64,000 nucleotides of DNA from Caldisericum exile AZM16c01 (GCF_000284335.1 NC_017096.1:620001-684000), one strand, 5' to 3'. Shown: positions 8,541 to 17,929, counted from the first letter of the stretch. The notes: a model not told the origin generated them from the letters alone. Translations and numbers: made by a program.

Positions 8541-8616
8541 GCCGAGGTAGCTCAGTCGGTAGAGCAGTGGACTGAAAATCCACGTGTCGGCGGTTCAATT
8601 CCGTCCCTCGGCACCA
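8541..8616 (+). tRNA. tRNA-Phe(GAA)
   Basis: Acceptor stem GCCGAGG pairs with CCTCGGC; anticodon stem GTGGA/TCCAC with loop CTGAAAA gives GAA. T-loop TTCAATT, CCA encoded. Its 3' end directly abuts the remnant of a serine recombinase on the other strand, suggesting it served as an integration target. Confidence 0.95.
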
Positions 8617-9541
8617 TCAAAAACGACGACGAAGTTGGCTCTGGAAGCGCAAAGGTAAAGCGTACTGTCATCTCTTTAGGAGTCATTTTTACGCCCTTAA
8701 TGAAAAACTTCAGATAGTTATTGAGTTCTTCGTCATTCAATCTGCTTATTTTTTCTTTCATTGAATTTGCAAATTGGGTTACATCCTTTTTCGAATAGTG
8801 GTGAACCTTTTCTTTTTTCGACGCATCGAGTTCTTTCAGCAGATCATCTTTTTTCTCTTTCAATTCTTCCAGGCGTTCTTCGAGGAGCTTCTGGCTGGAG
8901 CCTCTCTCTACTTCCTTGTAAATGTTGGCAATCTTTGCATCGATTCTTTTAATTGATTCCCTGAGATTTTTGCTTTTGTTTTTATTTCTTCCCTGACATC
9001 GGCATAATCTTTATGCATATCGCAAACAATCTTTTTTACATTCTCCGGGGAAAGGAGTTTCGATTTCACAAGCTCTAAAATGTAGTTTTCAATTTGAGGT
9101 GTTTTGATTGCGATATTGTGACAGGCGTTCTTGGAAAGCTTATCCTTCTTTCCGCAAACGTAGTAGCTAGTCTCGTATCTGTGGCTGCATGCACTTTGCT
9201 CTTTCTTGCGTAAATGTAATTAGAGCCACACAGCCCGCACTTGATTAGCCCTGACAACACATGAACCCTTCCAAGGCTTTTAGGGTTCATTTTCTTCCTT
9301 TCCTCAAAAGCTTTTGGACGGTTACAAAGTCCTTTTTGTCGATTATTTTAGGGATTCTGTTATCGATTTTGACCCAATCCTTTTTATCGTTGTATTTCTT
9401 TTCTCTTGTTTTCTTGTCGTACTTGTTCCAGATAAGTATCCCTGTGTAAACCTCATTTGTCAGAATTCCCCTAACTGTCGAGGGCGAGTAAACATTCCCT
9501 TTGTTGGTTTTTAATCCTTCGCTGTTTAGGATTTCTTTTTA
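8617..9541 (-). pseudogene. Decayed large serine recombinase (C-terminal part)
   Basis: Reading the reverse strand through three frames recovers one continuous recombinase C-terminus. Segment 1 has LKTNKGNVYSPSTVRGILTN and TGILIWNKYDKKTREKKYND (the Recombinase domain). Segment 2 has HVLSGLIKCGLCGSNYIYAR and, after a frameshift, YYVCGKKDKLSKNACHNIAI (zinc beta-ribbon, CxxC...C...C). Segment 3 is a coiled-coil tail, ELKEKKDDLLKELDASKKEK, followed by NDEELNNYLKFFIKGVKM. Frame changes fall near 9290, 9200 and 8925. The N-terminal resolvase catalytic domain is missing. The last frame has no stop and runs into tRNA-Phe. This is a dead integrase of a lost mobile element. Confidence 0.85.
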
Positions 9542-9580
9542 AAAGAATTTTTTGTATAATTGGAATCTGAAAGGTATGCG

Positions 9581-10909
9581 ATGGAAAAGGACGCTGCGGT
9601 AATTAAAAATAACTCAATTTCTAAGAAAATTCTAAAGTGTTTTCCATCATTGAAGTAAAGGAATTTCAACATGTTCTTCTACGGACAATCGATTTCTCTT
9701 ATGGGTACCTCGATGCAGACGTCTGCTCAAAGCTGGCTTGTACTTGAATTGACAAACTCTTCCTTTCATTTAGGACTTCTTAGCGCGGTGCAATTTCTCC
9801 CTATGACGTTACTATCATTTATTGCGGGTGTTTTAGCTGATAGATTCTCAAAACAAAAACTGCTTTTGATAACACAATCTTTTTTAACGCTTCTCGCCGT
9901 TGCCCTTGCAGTGCTAACCCAAATGCATGCAATAAAATTCTGGCATGTGCTTATCATAGGATACATGACAGGAATAGCAAATGCAGTAGATATGTGAGCA
10001 AGACAGGCATTTTATTCAGAAACAGTAGAAAAAGATGCTTTAATGAACGCAATTTCACTCAATTCAGGTATATTTAACCTTGCCCGCATAGTAGGCCCTG
10101 CTGCAGCAGGAATTTCCATCGCAAAACTTGGCTATGCTTTTTGTTTCTATGCAAATGCTGCAAGCTTTATTCCTGTAATAGTAGGCCTTTCTTTGATACG
10201 TTTGCCATCCAGGGAGAGAAATACAAAAAGCATTATAAAGAATCTATTTTCAGAGATTCGGGAAGGCATAGTTTATGCTTTCAAGAGAAATATCATCCTA
10301 ATTTCCTTATTTTTGCTCCTCATTGTTAACATACTTGCACTTAATTTCAATGTGCTTATACCTGTTTTTGTCAAAGATGTTCTTAAACGGAGTGCAGAGA
10401 CATATAGAAACATGCTTTCTGTTATGGGAATAGGCGCAATCCTCGGCTCTACAATACTTGCAGCGACAAGTCACAAAGGCGTTAAGGACTACTACATATT
10501 TGGAGGAGCAACACTTCTTGGTGTTTCTCTTATACTGTTTTCTGTTCAAAAATCCTTAATAATATCTTTTATTTTTATAATGCTTTCTGGATTTATAATG
10601 ATTATTTTCCTGAACTTCATAAACACAACAATTCAAATTAACTTAGAACCTTATATACGTGGAAGAGTTATGAGCCTTTACGCTTTTGTGTTTGGTGGTC
10701 TAACGCCAATTGGTTCTCTTTACGCAGGCACCGTTTCCGAAAAATTTGGTGCAAGTTTTGCATTTCCTCTATCAGGATTACTTGTGCTTGTTGTGGCACT
10801 TGTCATTTACTTCTCATGGTAAAAAAAGATTTTTGGAAGCATGTTCAAAAGGGAAGAACCTGGAATTTCAGAAATTTCCTCAGCTCCTATTAACGCTGTG
10901 AAAAAATGA
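9581..10909 (+). pseudogene. MFS transporter (DHA3-like) with three in-frame stop codons
   Basis: A single open frame from ATG 9581 to a TGA overlapping the next start (ATGA, 10906-10909) encodes a recognisable major-facilitator drug/solute exporter, interrupted by TAA (9656-9658), TGA (9995-9997) and TAA (10820-10822). The frame is never lost: family-like sequence continues across each stop (FPSLK-stop-RNFNMFFYGQ; NAVDM-stop-ARQAFYSETV; YFSW-stop-KKIFGSMFKREEP). Segment TM1-4 lies before the second stop and the rest after it. A TATAAT box at 9554-9559 and GAAAGG precede the ATG. Most likely a pseudogene decaying by nonsense substitution. It would have been translationally coupled to chrA. 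Confidence 0.85.
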
Positions 10910-11457
10910 AAATTAAAAAGTGTTTGAAACTATTTTTCATTTTCTTTCAGATAGGCTTATTTACAATAGGTGGCGGATATGCAATGATACCTCTTATGAG
11001 AGAACATCTTGTAAGAAGAGAAAAGTACATAAATGAAGAGGAATTCCTGGACATTTTTGCCATATCTCAAATTACACCTGGACCAATTGCAATTAACATG
11101 GCAACTTTTATTGGTTCAAAGCAAGCGGGAGCAAAAGGCTCAGCATTCGCAACATTTGGGGTAGTGTTGCCGTCGTTCATTATAATACTTCTTATCTCAT
11201 TTTTCTTTGCAAACCTCACAAAAATCCCGCTAGTGCAAAGGCTTTTTATAGGCATATTAACAGGAGTTGTTGGAGAGATTGCATATATCACTGTCGATCT
11301 CTTTAAAAAACAGAAATACACTGCTCTTTTTTGGATCATATTGGCTTCATCTCTAATTAAGCTTTTTGTAATCAAAATAAGCCCTATCTATGTAATTCTT
11401 CTTGGTGGCTTTATTGGAATCATCTTTGGGAAAGACAACAGTGCCAATGCTTCTTAG
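10906..11457 (+). CDS. chrA: Chromate transporter, short ChrA subunit 1
   Basis: A 183-aa single-domain CHR transporter. Seen are the CHR motifs FFQIGLFTIGGGYAMIPLM near the N-terminus and ISQITPGPIAINMATFIGSK, with about five to six membrane segments. Short CHR proteins normally work as heteromeric pairs encoded by adjacent genes. The partner gene here (from 11447) overlaps its end but is frameshifted, so the pair is probably no longer functional as a transporter. The family exports chromate or a related oxyanion; the real substrate is not known. ATG overlaps the end of the broken MFS gene. Confidence 0.85.
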   Translation: MKIKKCLKLFFIFFQIGLFTIGGGYAMIPLMREHLVRREKYINEEEFLDIFAISQITPGPIAINMATFIGSKQAGAKGSAFATFGVVLPSFIIILLISFFFANLTKIPLVQRLFIGILTGVVGEIAYITVDLFKKQKYTALFWIILASSLIKLFVIKISPIYVILLGGFIGIIFGKDNSANAS

Positions 11458-11965
11458 AATTTTCGGTGAATTTTTAAAAATCGGAATTGTCACATTTGGT
11501 GGTGGACAGGCAATGCTTCCTATTCTTCAGCACGAACTTGTTTACAACTACGGATGGATAAATATCGATAAGTTTCTCTACTTTGTTTCAGTTTCGGAAG
11601 CCACCCCTGGGCCTGTTGCCTTAAATATGGCGACTTTCATCGGTTTTGAACTTAAGGGAGTAATCGGCTCTGTTTTTGCAACTCTTGGGTTGTCATGCCT
11701 TCCTTCATAGTAATCCTCCTTGTTGTAAAGGTCTCGGAGAAGTTCAAAAAGAATAGAATCTATAAGAGATTTATGAAAGGTGTCCGACCTGTAATCATAG
11801 CACTGCTGGTTAATGCAATATACCTTATTGCACAGAGGGGGTTTTCAGGATATGCTTCCTATATTATGTCAGTTTCAGTTTTTCTTGATTTTTAAATACT
11901 GGAGAAAGAATCCTGCTCTTTTGCTTCTCATCACAGGAATAATCGGAGTGTTTGTTATTAGATAA
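11447..11965 (+). pseudogene. Chromate transporter subunit 2, frameshifted
   Basis: Starts at ATG 11447 inside the end of the first chrA. Its first frame (FLKIGIVTFGGGQAMLPILQ, SEATPGPVALNMATFIGFEL) runs to a TAG near 11708. Shifting frame near 11692 continues the family sequence (MPSFIVILLVVKVSEKFKK, GVRPVIIALLVNAIYLIAQR). A second shift near 11886 recovers the C-terminus (KYWRKNPALLLLITGIIG), ending with TAA at 11963-11965. Two single-base frameshifts make this a pseudogene unless they are sequencing errors. Confidence 0.8.
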
Positions 11966-11966
11966 T

Positions 11967-12459
11967 CTATTTTTCAAAATCACTCACAAAAACATACCAA
12001 TCTTCAAAAGGATAATATCTTCTATAAATAGGGTAAATTGTAAAGGTGTAGATTTTGTTTGCTGTAATTTCATTGCCTCTGCCCCCTAGTATTTTAACTG
12101 CATGGTAAAATGGGCCTGATTTGCTCTGGTTCTCAAGATAAATTATCGAATCAGTAACATATTTCTCTCCCAAATAACCTTTAATTTTAATTGGTTCCGG
12201 GAGAACATAATCTTGAGTTTTCATCGACTGGATACGCTTGCAAGTCAATTTTCAATTTAGAAAGGGCTTCTTCTACCTTGTCTCTGTTGTCAAGTTCAGG
12301 AAGTTCAAGGTAGCCTTCAAGTCTTTCGATATCGAGCCTAATTCCAACAATTGCAGCACCTATACAACCCTGTTTAATCGCATTCATTGATGGTTTACAC
12401 GCACCTAAAATTACAACAATCGTAACTAAAAGAATTGTTGGAATTATGTTACGCCTCAT
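11967..12459 (-). pseudogene. Small lipoprotein gene, apparently frameshifted
   Basis: The reverse-strand ATG at 12457-12459 follows GAGGTGG. It starts a lipoprotein signal (hydrophobic core, then the lipobox LGAC, Cys about residue 21) and a helical region. The frame ends near 12187. A second frame, overlapping from about 12248, continues with QDYVLPEPIKIKGYLGEKYV and a beta-rich C-terminus (YPIYRRYYPFEDWYVFVSDF) to the stop at 11967. The second frame has no ribosome site or signal of its own, so I read this as one gene with a frameshift near 12220. I do not recognise the family. Confidence 0.55.
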
Positions 12460-12783
12460 TCCACCACCTCTGTATTTTAGACAATAATCAAGAACGAAAG
12501 GTTCCAAGAAGAGTTAATAATATGTATAAAAGAGGCTCTATAAAATCCATTTTGTTATTCTATTTTGACGGAGTTTATTTTTTGTCGCTTAATGCAAAGC
12601 CACTAGAATATTTAACATATCACAAAAGAAAATAGAATCCGCACTTAAAATATGTGTTATTTCAGGCGGGGTACCATACCCCGCCTTCCATAAAATCTAA
12701 TAGTGCCGACACTTGAAATCCTATTCATCCTTTCTGTCGCAAATAAATATATACTTTAGTAATCTTCCTAAATCCATAAGTCA
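12460..12783. other. Intergenic region with a strong GC-rich hairpin
   Basis: No gene is supported here. A perfect 10-bp stem with a 3-nt loop (AGGCGGGGTA/TACCCCGCCT) lies at 12664-12686, downstream of the large CARDB gene read on the minus strand. It lacks a U-tract on either strand, so it may be a transcript-end or processing hairpin rather than a classical intrinsic terminator. The upstream part presumably carries the promoter of the lipoprotein gene (TAAAAT-like box on the minus strand just above 12470). Confidence 0.5.
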
Positions 12784-15700
12784 TCACTTTGTTAATTCTT
12801 CGTATATCCTTTCAAAGTGCTTATTGCCATCTTGGATGCTAACATCGCTTATCCAGTCAAGTATAGATCTAGCACAGTCGTCATTGCATTCACCAGATCC
12901 GCAAAAGTGTCCCTCCCCGTTTTTAACACAATTATGTCCATCCACAAACTCTCCTGGAAAGCCATACTTAGTTAGATCATTTATTAGTAGATGAGCAGGC
13001 TCTCCGACATTATAAGTCTTCAGTCTATAAACTTTGTCCTTACTTCCACAATCTTCGCCAATGTTAATTGAAAATAAATGTCTAAGAGTTCCAAGCACAT
13101 TTGTGCTGCAGTTCTTACCACAAGTCTCGCATGAATTATCATTTGCCACTAAAAGTTCGTACAGTTTTTTCGCAATACTCTCTGCCATGCTTCTTCTATC
13201 GCCCTCTTGAGTAGCGCGCCCATCATCATCGAACAACGTTGCTGAAAACCCCACAAAATAGAAAGGAGTCACATTCCCCTCGTAAATAACAAACTGTGGC
13301 ATGCTGCACCACTCTCCTGAGTCAATATTTTGGGTCCTTGGTACACCTGCAGCCCATGTTACAGCGCCTTCTGGGTAAAGCGAAAATCCGTCTATGAGCA
13401 AATATGGCTCGTCTTGATTACCGTTCATATCATACCCTTCTGGGTCATAACCGTTAGTTTCGTCATCACAGTATAAGGACTCAAACATGATTTTCACATG
13501 AGCCAAGTCTGGCCTAACGTTGGAAACTGTAATGGAATATCCTAGAGTATACTTGTAGTCGCCTTTCTTCTCAAAAGTTACATTCTTTACTCTTGATATT
13601 ACTCTTTCTTCTGGAGGTATTGGGTCATAAGTTCCCCAGAATAAGTTCCAAATGTCTGTGAAACTAACAACGACAACTTGTGTACCTAAGTTGTCATCTT
13701 TTGTATATGTAAAAAAATCCCATATCTTATCAAAAAACCACATTATTGATTCCCAAATTGTTCTTACAATAGTCCCTATTATTTGCCCAAGATCGTTCAA
13801 GGCCTTATCTTTATCAAATGACATTTCGGAACTAGGCATAACTATAATAGTACTTTCACATGCTTCACAAGAGGGGTAAATGGTGTGCTTATCCTGGGAA
13901 GCATATAACTTAAGTCTGTTGTTTTTAAATTCAAGAGCCGAGCAAAGGGTTTCTTGTGCAATTTTATTTTCAAGAAAGTCACAAATACCGCTTTCATTAC
14001 ACGATGTGCCAACCGTGTACCAAACATCTTTTCTTTTGTTACATCCGCCATGTCCTTCTACATAAAGAAATTCAAAGTGAATTGTATATTCATCGACAAG
14101 CCTCCATACCATTACAAATGGTTCAGTATCACCTGAATGGGCCTCAAATCCAAATCTTCCATAGTCTTGTGGCCAGCATACAACAAAATAAAACAGAATG
14201 TATCCCTGATGAGAATTTCCTTTGTATACATTGTAAGGAGTTACTCGAACAAAATTGACAACATTTTTTTCAATGTCTTTTTGAGTCTCATCCTCATCAA
14301 ACTCAATATATGGATTTACCTCTTCCATAGCCTGGTTTTCCCAACAATCTGAAAGCCCGTCACTGTCTTTGTCAGGCTTACCAAAAATTGTTATACTGCT
14401 TTTGAGAGTCCTGCCTCCTTCACCAAATGTGAACCCTATTTTGCCACATTCTATATTTATTGTCATTTCTTCGGATACGCCTTTTACTCCGTAAATGTTA
14501 TAAGCTTCTGCTTTGAACTTAATTGTTCCAGGTTCATATGGACCGCCAGTATATGAACACTCCCAATATGGTAGTTTTATACCCTTTTTCTCTTCAGGCG
14601 ACAAACATTCGTATACCTTGTTTCCGTTTATAAAGAAAACAATTCTGCTAACTTTATTAGATCCATGTGCATCTGCAATAAAGGTTATTTTGTGAGAGCT
14701 TGTGGGTGGTCCAGCAACTCCTTGTGGAAGCTGATATCTAACATATACAGTTGGCGCCGGAATAGTTTTCTTGCATGTGCAGTTTATTTCCTTTGTATTA
14801 TTGTTTTCGTCTTGTTCCTTTAGTTTATTGTTTACATCAAGAACAATTTTTATTTTGTTTGAGGGCGAACTGTTTTCGAACTGACATTCAACAATATAAG
14901 CCCAACCTTTGCCTTTTGGTTTTTCTTGAACATCAAAGAAAGGCTGACCTAAATCAAAAGTCGCCTTTAATTCTCCATTAAAATAGACATTGTTAATTAT
15001 TCCATCAATACTCTTTATTTTGCCTGGTCCGATATTATTCACGTAAACAACAATAGAACTATCTTTGCAATCGATTGTATCAACTACAAGATCGGGCAGG
15101 TTTTCAACGTAAAGTGATTTTTCAAGACAATTATTATCTTCGTTAATTTCCAAAAAAACATTTTTAGAATCTGCACAAACCTTAACAATATGTTGTCCAT
15201 TAGTCATTTCATGACTATAGCATCGTTCAATTTTACTGGCAGCTCCGATAGTTGAAAAACAATCTTCTCCAATTATTTTGTCGTCAACGCTTATCGAACA
15301 ACAGATATTCCCCGATTCAAGGGAATTACTGCTTAAGTTTATTAATGTATAGCAAATAGAAGAACCTTTTATGAAAATGCTATCAATTGCGAAATCTATT
15401 TTACCTTTATAAGGTTCAACCTTTGCTTCCATTGTATTATTTGTTTCATCGAATTCGTCGATGTTGTTTTCGGAGTCTACAATCACCTTCACTGAAATTG
15501 TTTTTGTTATGTGAGTAGCAAGTTCATAAGTGCTTGTACCACCTGCATTGTAAATACCTCCTCCAGTAGAAAAAGTAGGAACAACCGAAAGTTTGAACCA
15601 AGCTGCTTTTGTTCCATCTATATAAACGTTAACAAGACCATCTGAACCTGCTGGCATAGGAGCAGAGCCTATGTTTGAAAGTGTGATAGTCAATCTGCTA

Positions 15701-16995
15701 TCTGCCGAACAGTAGATTTTTGAAACCGTTAGATCAGGCTTAGGGATACACGGTTCAACCTTTGCTTCCATTGTATTATTTGTTTCATTTGATTCAGCAA
15801 TTGTATTTCCGGAATCAACAACTACTTTAACAACACAGGGCTTTGTAATCTTTGTAGAGATAAGGAAGGTGCTTGTTCCGCCTGCGTAATAAATGCTACC
15901 ACCTGTGGATGAAGTAGGAACGGTTGATATCTTTAACCAGGTAGACTTTGTTCCATCAACATAGACATCTATTATCCCATCTGAGCCTGCAGGTATATGG
16001 GCAGTGCCTATGTTTGCAATAGTAAATGTAACTTGGTTATCGCCTGCACAATAAATCTTTGTGACTGTTAAGTCTGGAAGCTCCTGTTTCCAGGTTACTT
16101 CTTTGCAGTTATTTGACTCATCCTTCTCTGTCACATTTTGCTGATAATCAGCACAAACCCTAATGATGTCCTCTGTACCTGACATAGAGTATTGAAAATT
16201 GAAGCAACGATCAATACTCTGCCCTGGTTGCAAAATTGCATTCAGTTGATCTTGTGCTTTCAATGTTCCATCAATAAAAAGCGCAGTGTAATAAGTTACA
16301 AGTTGATTTGGACTTCCAACTGATGTATCACCTATATTCTTAATCGTATAGCAGATTGTAGAACCACTTCTTCTAATATCTGTTATTGTAAGATCTGATA
16401 AAGAAACAGTAGTTTGTTCTATGTTAGCAGTTGCCCATACAGCCCAGTCCTGACCAGAACCTTTTAGAGCATTGACATAGAGAATAAAGTTACCTGTTTT
16501 GTGAGATAGGGAAGACAAGTCGAAACTAACAGAATCAAGATGCCCATCGTAGAATGCTCGTTGCTCAATTAATGTTTGGCGAGTTTGCCCCTGCTGAAAG
16601 TAGACCCGGAAAATTACTCCGTCAGAATTAGTTGCGCCTTTGATAAATCCAACATTGATATTAAGTTTTGAGTTATTGGGAATTGTAATCTGGGGATAGA
16701 TGCCTTGTATCCAACCAGTGTCCACCCATTGCGGGTGGGTTTCAAGAACTTTAGAGTATACCTTGTTATCTTCAAGAGTTATTTGTGTTCGGAAAAGAGC
16801 AAAACCACGAGAGTCTGAATCAGAACCTGGAAAAGGAAGAGTTCCTGCACCACTACTCCAACTTGCACTGGAAGCATTTGAAACGAAGTCATAAAAGATA
16901 GAAGTTGAAACCGATTTGATAGTTGTTGGTTTAGGAACAGGAAAATTAGGTAATAGGAAAAGGAACAAAAGTACTACTGATACTACCCGTTTCAT
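12784..16995 (-). CDS. Very large secreted protein with five CARDB-type repeats
   Basis: A 1403-aa exported protein. The start ATG (16995) is 9 nt after AGGAGG; an in-frame GTG at 17004 overlaps that site and is less likely. Signal peptide about 1-25. Residues about 30-190 form a beta-rich domain ending in AVWATANIE. Five CARDB-like Ig-fold repeats follow (about 195-730), the second and third very similar to each other and each ending ETNNTMEAKVEP. Then come an Ig-like domain (about 735-850) and a calcium-binding-like DKDSDGLSDCWEN motif opening a large domain with HSGDTEPFVM and ASQDKHTIYPS, faintly like the Vps62 family. Many Cys residues in the C-terminal part suggest disulfides. Function unknown; probably a surface adhesin or enzyme. 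Confidence 0.8.
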   Translation of the reverse strand: MKRVVSVVLLFLFLLPNFPVPKPTTIKSVSTSIFYDFVSNASSASWSSGAGTLPFPGSDSDSRGFALFRTQITLEDNKVYSKVLETHPQWVDTGWIQGIYPQITIPNNSKLNINVGFIKGATNSDGVIFRVYFQQGQTRQTLIEQRAFYDGHLDSVSFDLSSLSHKTGNFILYVNALKGSGQDWAVWATANIEQTTVSLSDLTITDIRRSGSTICYTIKNIGDTSVGSPNQLVTYYTALFIDGTLKAQDQLNAILQPGQSIDRCFNFQYSMSGTEDIIRVCADYQQNVTEKDESNNCKEVTWKQELPDLTVTKIYCAGDNQVTFTIANIGTAHIPAGSDGIIDVYVDGTKSTWLKISTVPTSSTGGSIYYAGGTSTFLISTKITKPCVVKVVVDSGNTIAESNETNNTMEAKVEPCIPKPDLTVSKIYCSADSRLTITLSNIGSAPMPAGSDGLVNVYIDGTKAAWFKLSVVPTFSTGGGIYNAGGTSTYELATHITKTISVKVIVDSENNIDEFDETNNTMEAKVEPYKGKIDFAIDSIFIKGSSICYTLINLSSNSLESGNICCSISVDDKIIGEDCFSTIGAASKIERCYSHEMTNGQHIVKVCADSKNVFLEINEDNNCLEKSLYVENLPDLVVDTIDCKDSSIVVYVNNIGPGKIKSIDGIINNVYFNGELKATFDLGQPFFDVQEKPKGKGWAYIVECQFENSSPSNKIKIVLDVNNKLKEQDENNNTKEINCTCKKTIPAPTVYVRYQLPQGVAGPPTSSHKITFIADAHGSNKVSRIVFFINGNKVYECLSPEEKKGIKLPYWECSYTGGPYEPGTIKFKAEAYNIYGVKGVSEEMTINIECGKIGFTFGEGGRTLKSSITIFGKPDKDSDGLSDCWENQAMEEVNPYIEFDEDETQKDIEKNVVNFVRVTPYNVYKGNSHQGYILFYFVVCWPQDYGRFGFEAHSGDTEPFVMVWRLVDEYTIHFEFLYVEGHGGCNKRKDVWYTVGTSCNESGICDFLENKIAQETLCSALEFKNNRLKLYASQDKHTIYPSCEACESTIIVMPSSEMSFDKDKALNDLGQIIGTIVRTIWESIMWFFDKIWDFFTYTKDDNLGTQVVVVSFTDIWNLFWGTYDPIPPEERVISRVKNVTFEKKGDYKYTLGYSITVSNVRPDLAHVKIMFESLYCDDETNGYDPEGYDMNGNQDEPYLLIDGFSLYPEGAVTWAAGVPRTQNIDSGEWCSMPQFVIYEGNVTPFYFVGFSATLFDDDGRATQEGDRRSMAESIAKKLYELLVANDNSCETCGKNCSTNVLGTLRHLFSINIGEDCGSKDKVYRLKTYNVGEPAHLLINDLTKYGFPGEFVDGHNCVKNGEGHFCGSGECNDDCARSILDWISDVSIQDGNKHFERIYEELTK

Positions 16996-17004
16996 GAAAT
17001 TCAC

Positions 17005-17317
17005 CTCCTTTCTTATTATCTTTTCGGAGGATTACTGAAAGTCATGTTTGAAAACAAATATATTATAGGCAAAATCTAAAAATTGTCAAGTAATTTATGT
17101 AAAGTTGTTTGAAGAGTGGAGGGTAATAATAACCGAAAATAATTACTACTTGAAATATAAGAAAACATTGGCACTAGAGCAATTAATTTATGAAGTAACT
17201 ATTTTGAGAGGCGGTGCCTACCCCCTTTTTTAGAAGATAGTTACTATTTTACGTACATAATTTTTGCTAAATTTGTCAAGTTGTTTGGTGCGAATTTTCA
17301 AATTCTCTTTAAAACCA
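17005..17317. other. Intergenic region upstream of the CARDB gene
   Basis: No gene is supported. The region is AT-rich and contains the ribosome site of the CARDB gene at its left edge. A 9-bp inverted repeat (AGTAACTAT at 17194-17202 and ATAGTTACT at 17237-17245) flanks a GC-rich patch and a run of C then T. It could be a small remnant or a regulatory hairpin; no function can be assigned. Confidence 0.35.
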
Positions 17318-17503
17318 TTAAGTATCAACCGAATGAAATGGCGGAATTTCTCTCCTGGGCTTCGCAACATGAAAAAGAGTCTTGATATAGTCAATTTCCT
17401 CTTTTTTTATTCCTTCTTTAATCAATCTATCTTCTTCAATTTGGTTTTTAAGGGCATAGAGAATAGTATCATTTTTTATAAGACATTTGAAGCGCAAATT
17501 CAT
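17318..17503 (-). CDS. Small hypothetical protein
   Basis: A 61-aa charged, helical ORF (Lys/Glu-rich in the middle: EEDRLIKEGIKKEEIDYIKT). AGGA lies about 8 nt before the ATG. I do not recognise it. It lies 43 nt downstream of the other small minus-strand ORF (17547-17777) and could be the second half of one decayed gene. Coding status is uncertain. Confidence 0.35.
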   Translation of the reverse strand: MNLRFKCLIKNDTILYALKNQIEEDRLIKEGIKKEEIDYIKTLFHVAKPRREIPPFHSVDT

Positions 17504-17546
17504 CAGTCATTCCTGGCATAATGTCAGGGGGCAAGAGATTTGCTTA

Positions 17547-17777
17547 TTATTTCATATGGGACAACAACAAATCTTCAATTTCTCTCACTTGAGTTTTATA
17601 AAGTCCAGCAATCGTGTCAATATCAGAACCTGAATCTCCATATTTTCCAAAGTAGCCCGTTAGTTTTTCAGTCTTATTACAGTAGCCAAGGACAAAATAA
17701 TTTTTCAACTCAGCATAGTAATACCACATTATAATTCTTAGCTTGTGCTTTATCCTAAGGAAGTCAATTCCTCTCAT
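17547..17777 (-). CDS. Small hypothetical protein, Tyr-rich
   Basis: A 76-aa ORF preceded by GGGAGGAGAAGG about 12-18 nt before the ATG. It is rich in Tyr, with segments IMWYYYAELKNYFVLGY and TIAGLYKTQVREIEDLLLSH, the latter a likely amphipathic helix. No signal peptide. Family not recognised. Composition and ribosome site make it more credible than the neighbouring 17318-17503 ORF, but it could be a fragment of a larger lost gene. Confidence 0.45.
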   Translation of the reverse strand: MRGIDFLRIKHKLRIIMWYYYAELKNYFVLGYCNKTEKLTGYFGKYGDSGSDIDTIAGLYKTQVREIEDLLLSHMK

Positions 17778-17929
17778 AAGTTCAGTGCTTCCTTCTCCTC
17801 CCTTTTGCGACTTTAAAAAGGTCGTCTATTCATCCTGGAAATGTTTATACTTATTAGGCACGTATTTTTCCTGAAACGAGCGTGGGAAAAATAGAAGGTG
17901 GCGGTTCGAATTTGTAAATGCCGATCCTT

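Noticed and set aside
8552-8640. Protein-like tail MVPRDGIEPPTRGFS on the minus strand
   Set aside because: This is the reverse translation of tRNA-Phe, a well-known artefact in hypothetical proteins; the recombinase remnant simply reads into the tRNA.
9995-9997. TGA in the MFS gene as a recoded sense codon
   Set aside because: The same gene also holds two TAA stops, and TGA is used as a normal stop elsewhere in the window, so recoding is not needed.
12664-12686. Rho-independent terminator of the CARDB gene
   Set aside because: The stem is strong but neither strand has a U-tract, so I report it only as a hairpin.
12700-17000. Several plus-strand ORFs of 60-100 codons inside the CARDB gene
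   Set aside because: They lie antisense to a long convincing gene and lack ribosome sites or recognisable domains.
17168-17190. Possible sigma-54 promoter (TTGGCAC-like) upstream of nothing annotated
   Set aside because: The -12 GC is missing at the required 10-nt spacing and no gene follows on that strand.
17194-17245. Inverted repeat as the ends of a miniature transposable element
   Set aside because: Arms are only 9 bp, with no target duplication seen.
17895-17915. T-arm-like GGCGGTTCGAATT, a possible tRNA fragment or att site matching tRNA-Phe
   Set aside because: Only about 13 bases match with one indel, and there is no acceptor or anticodon arm; T-loop strings are common by chance.
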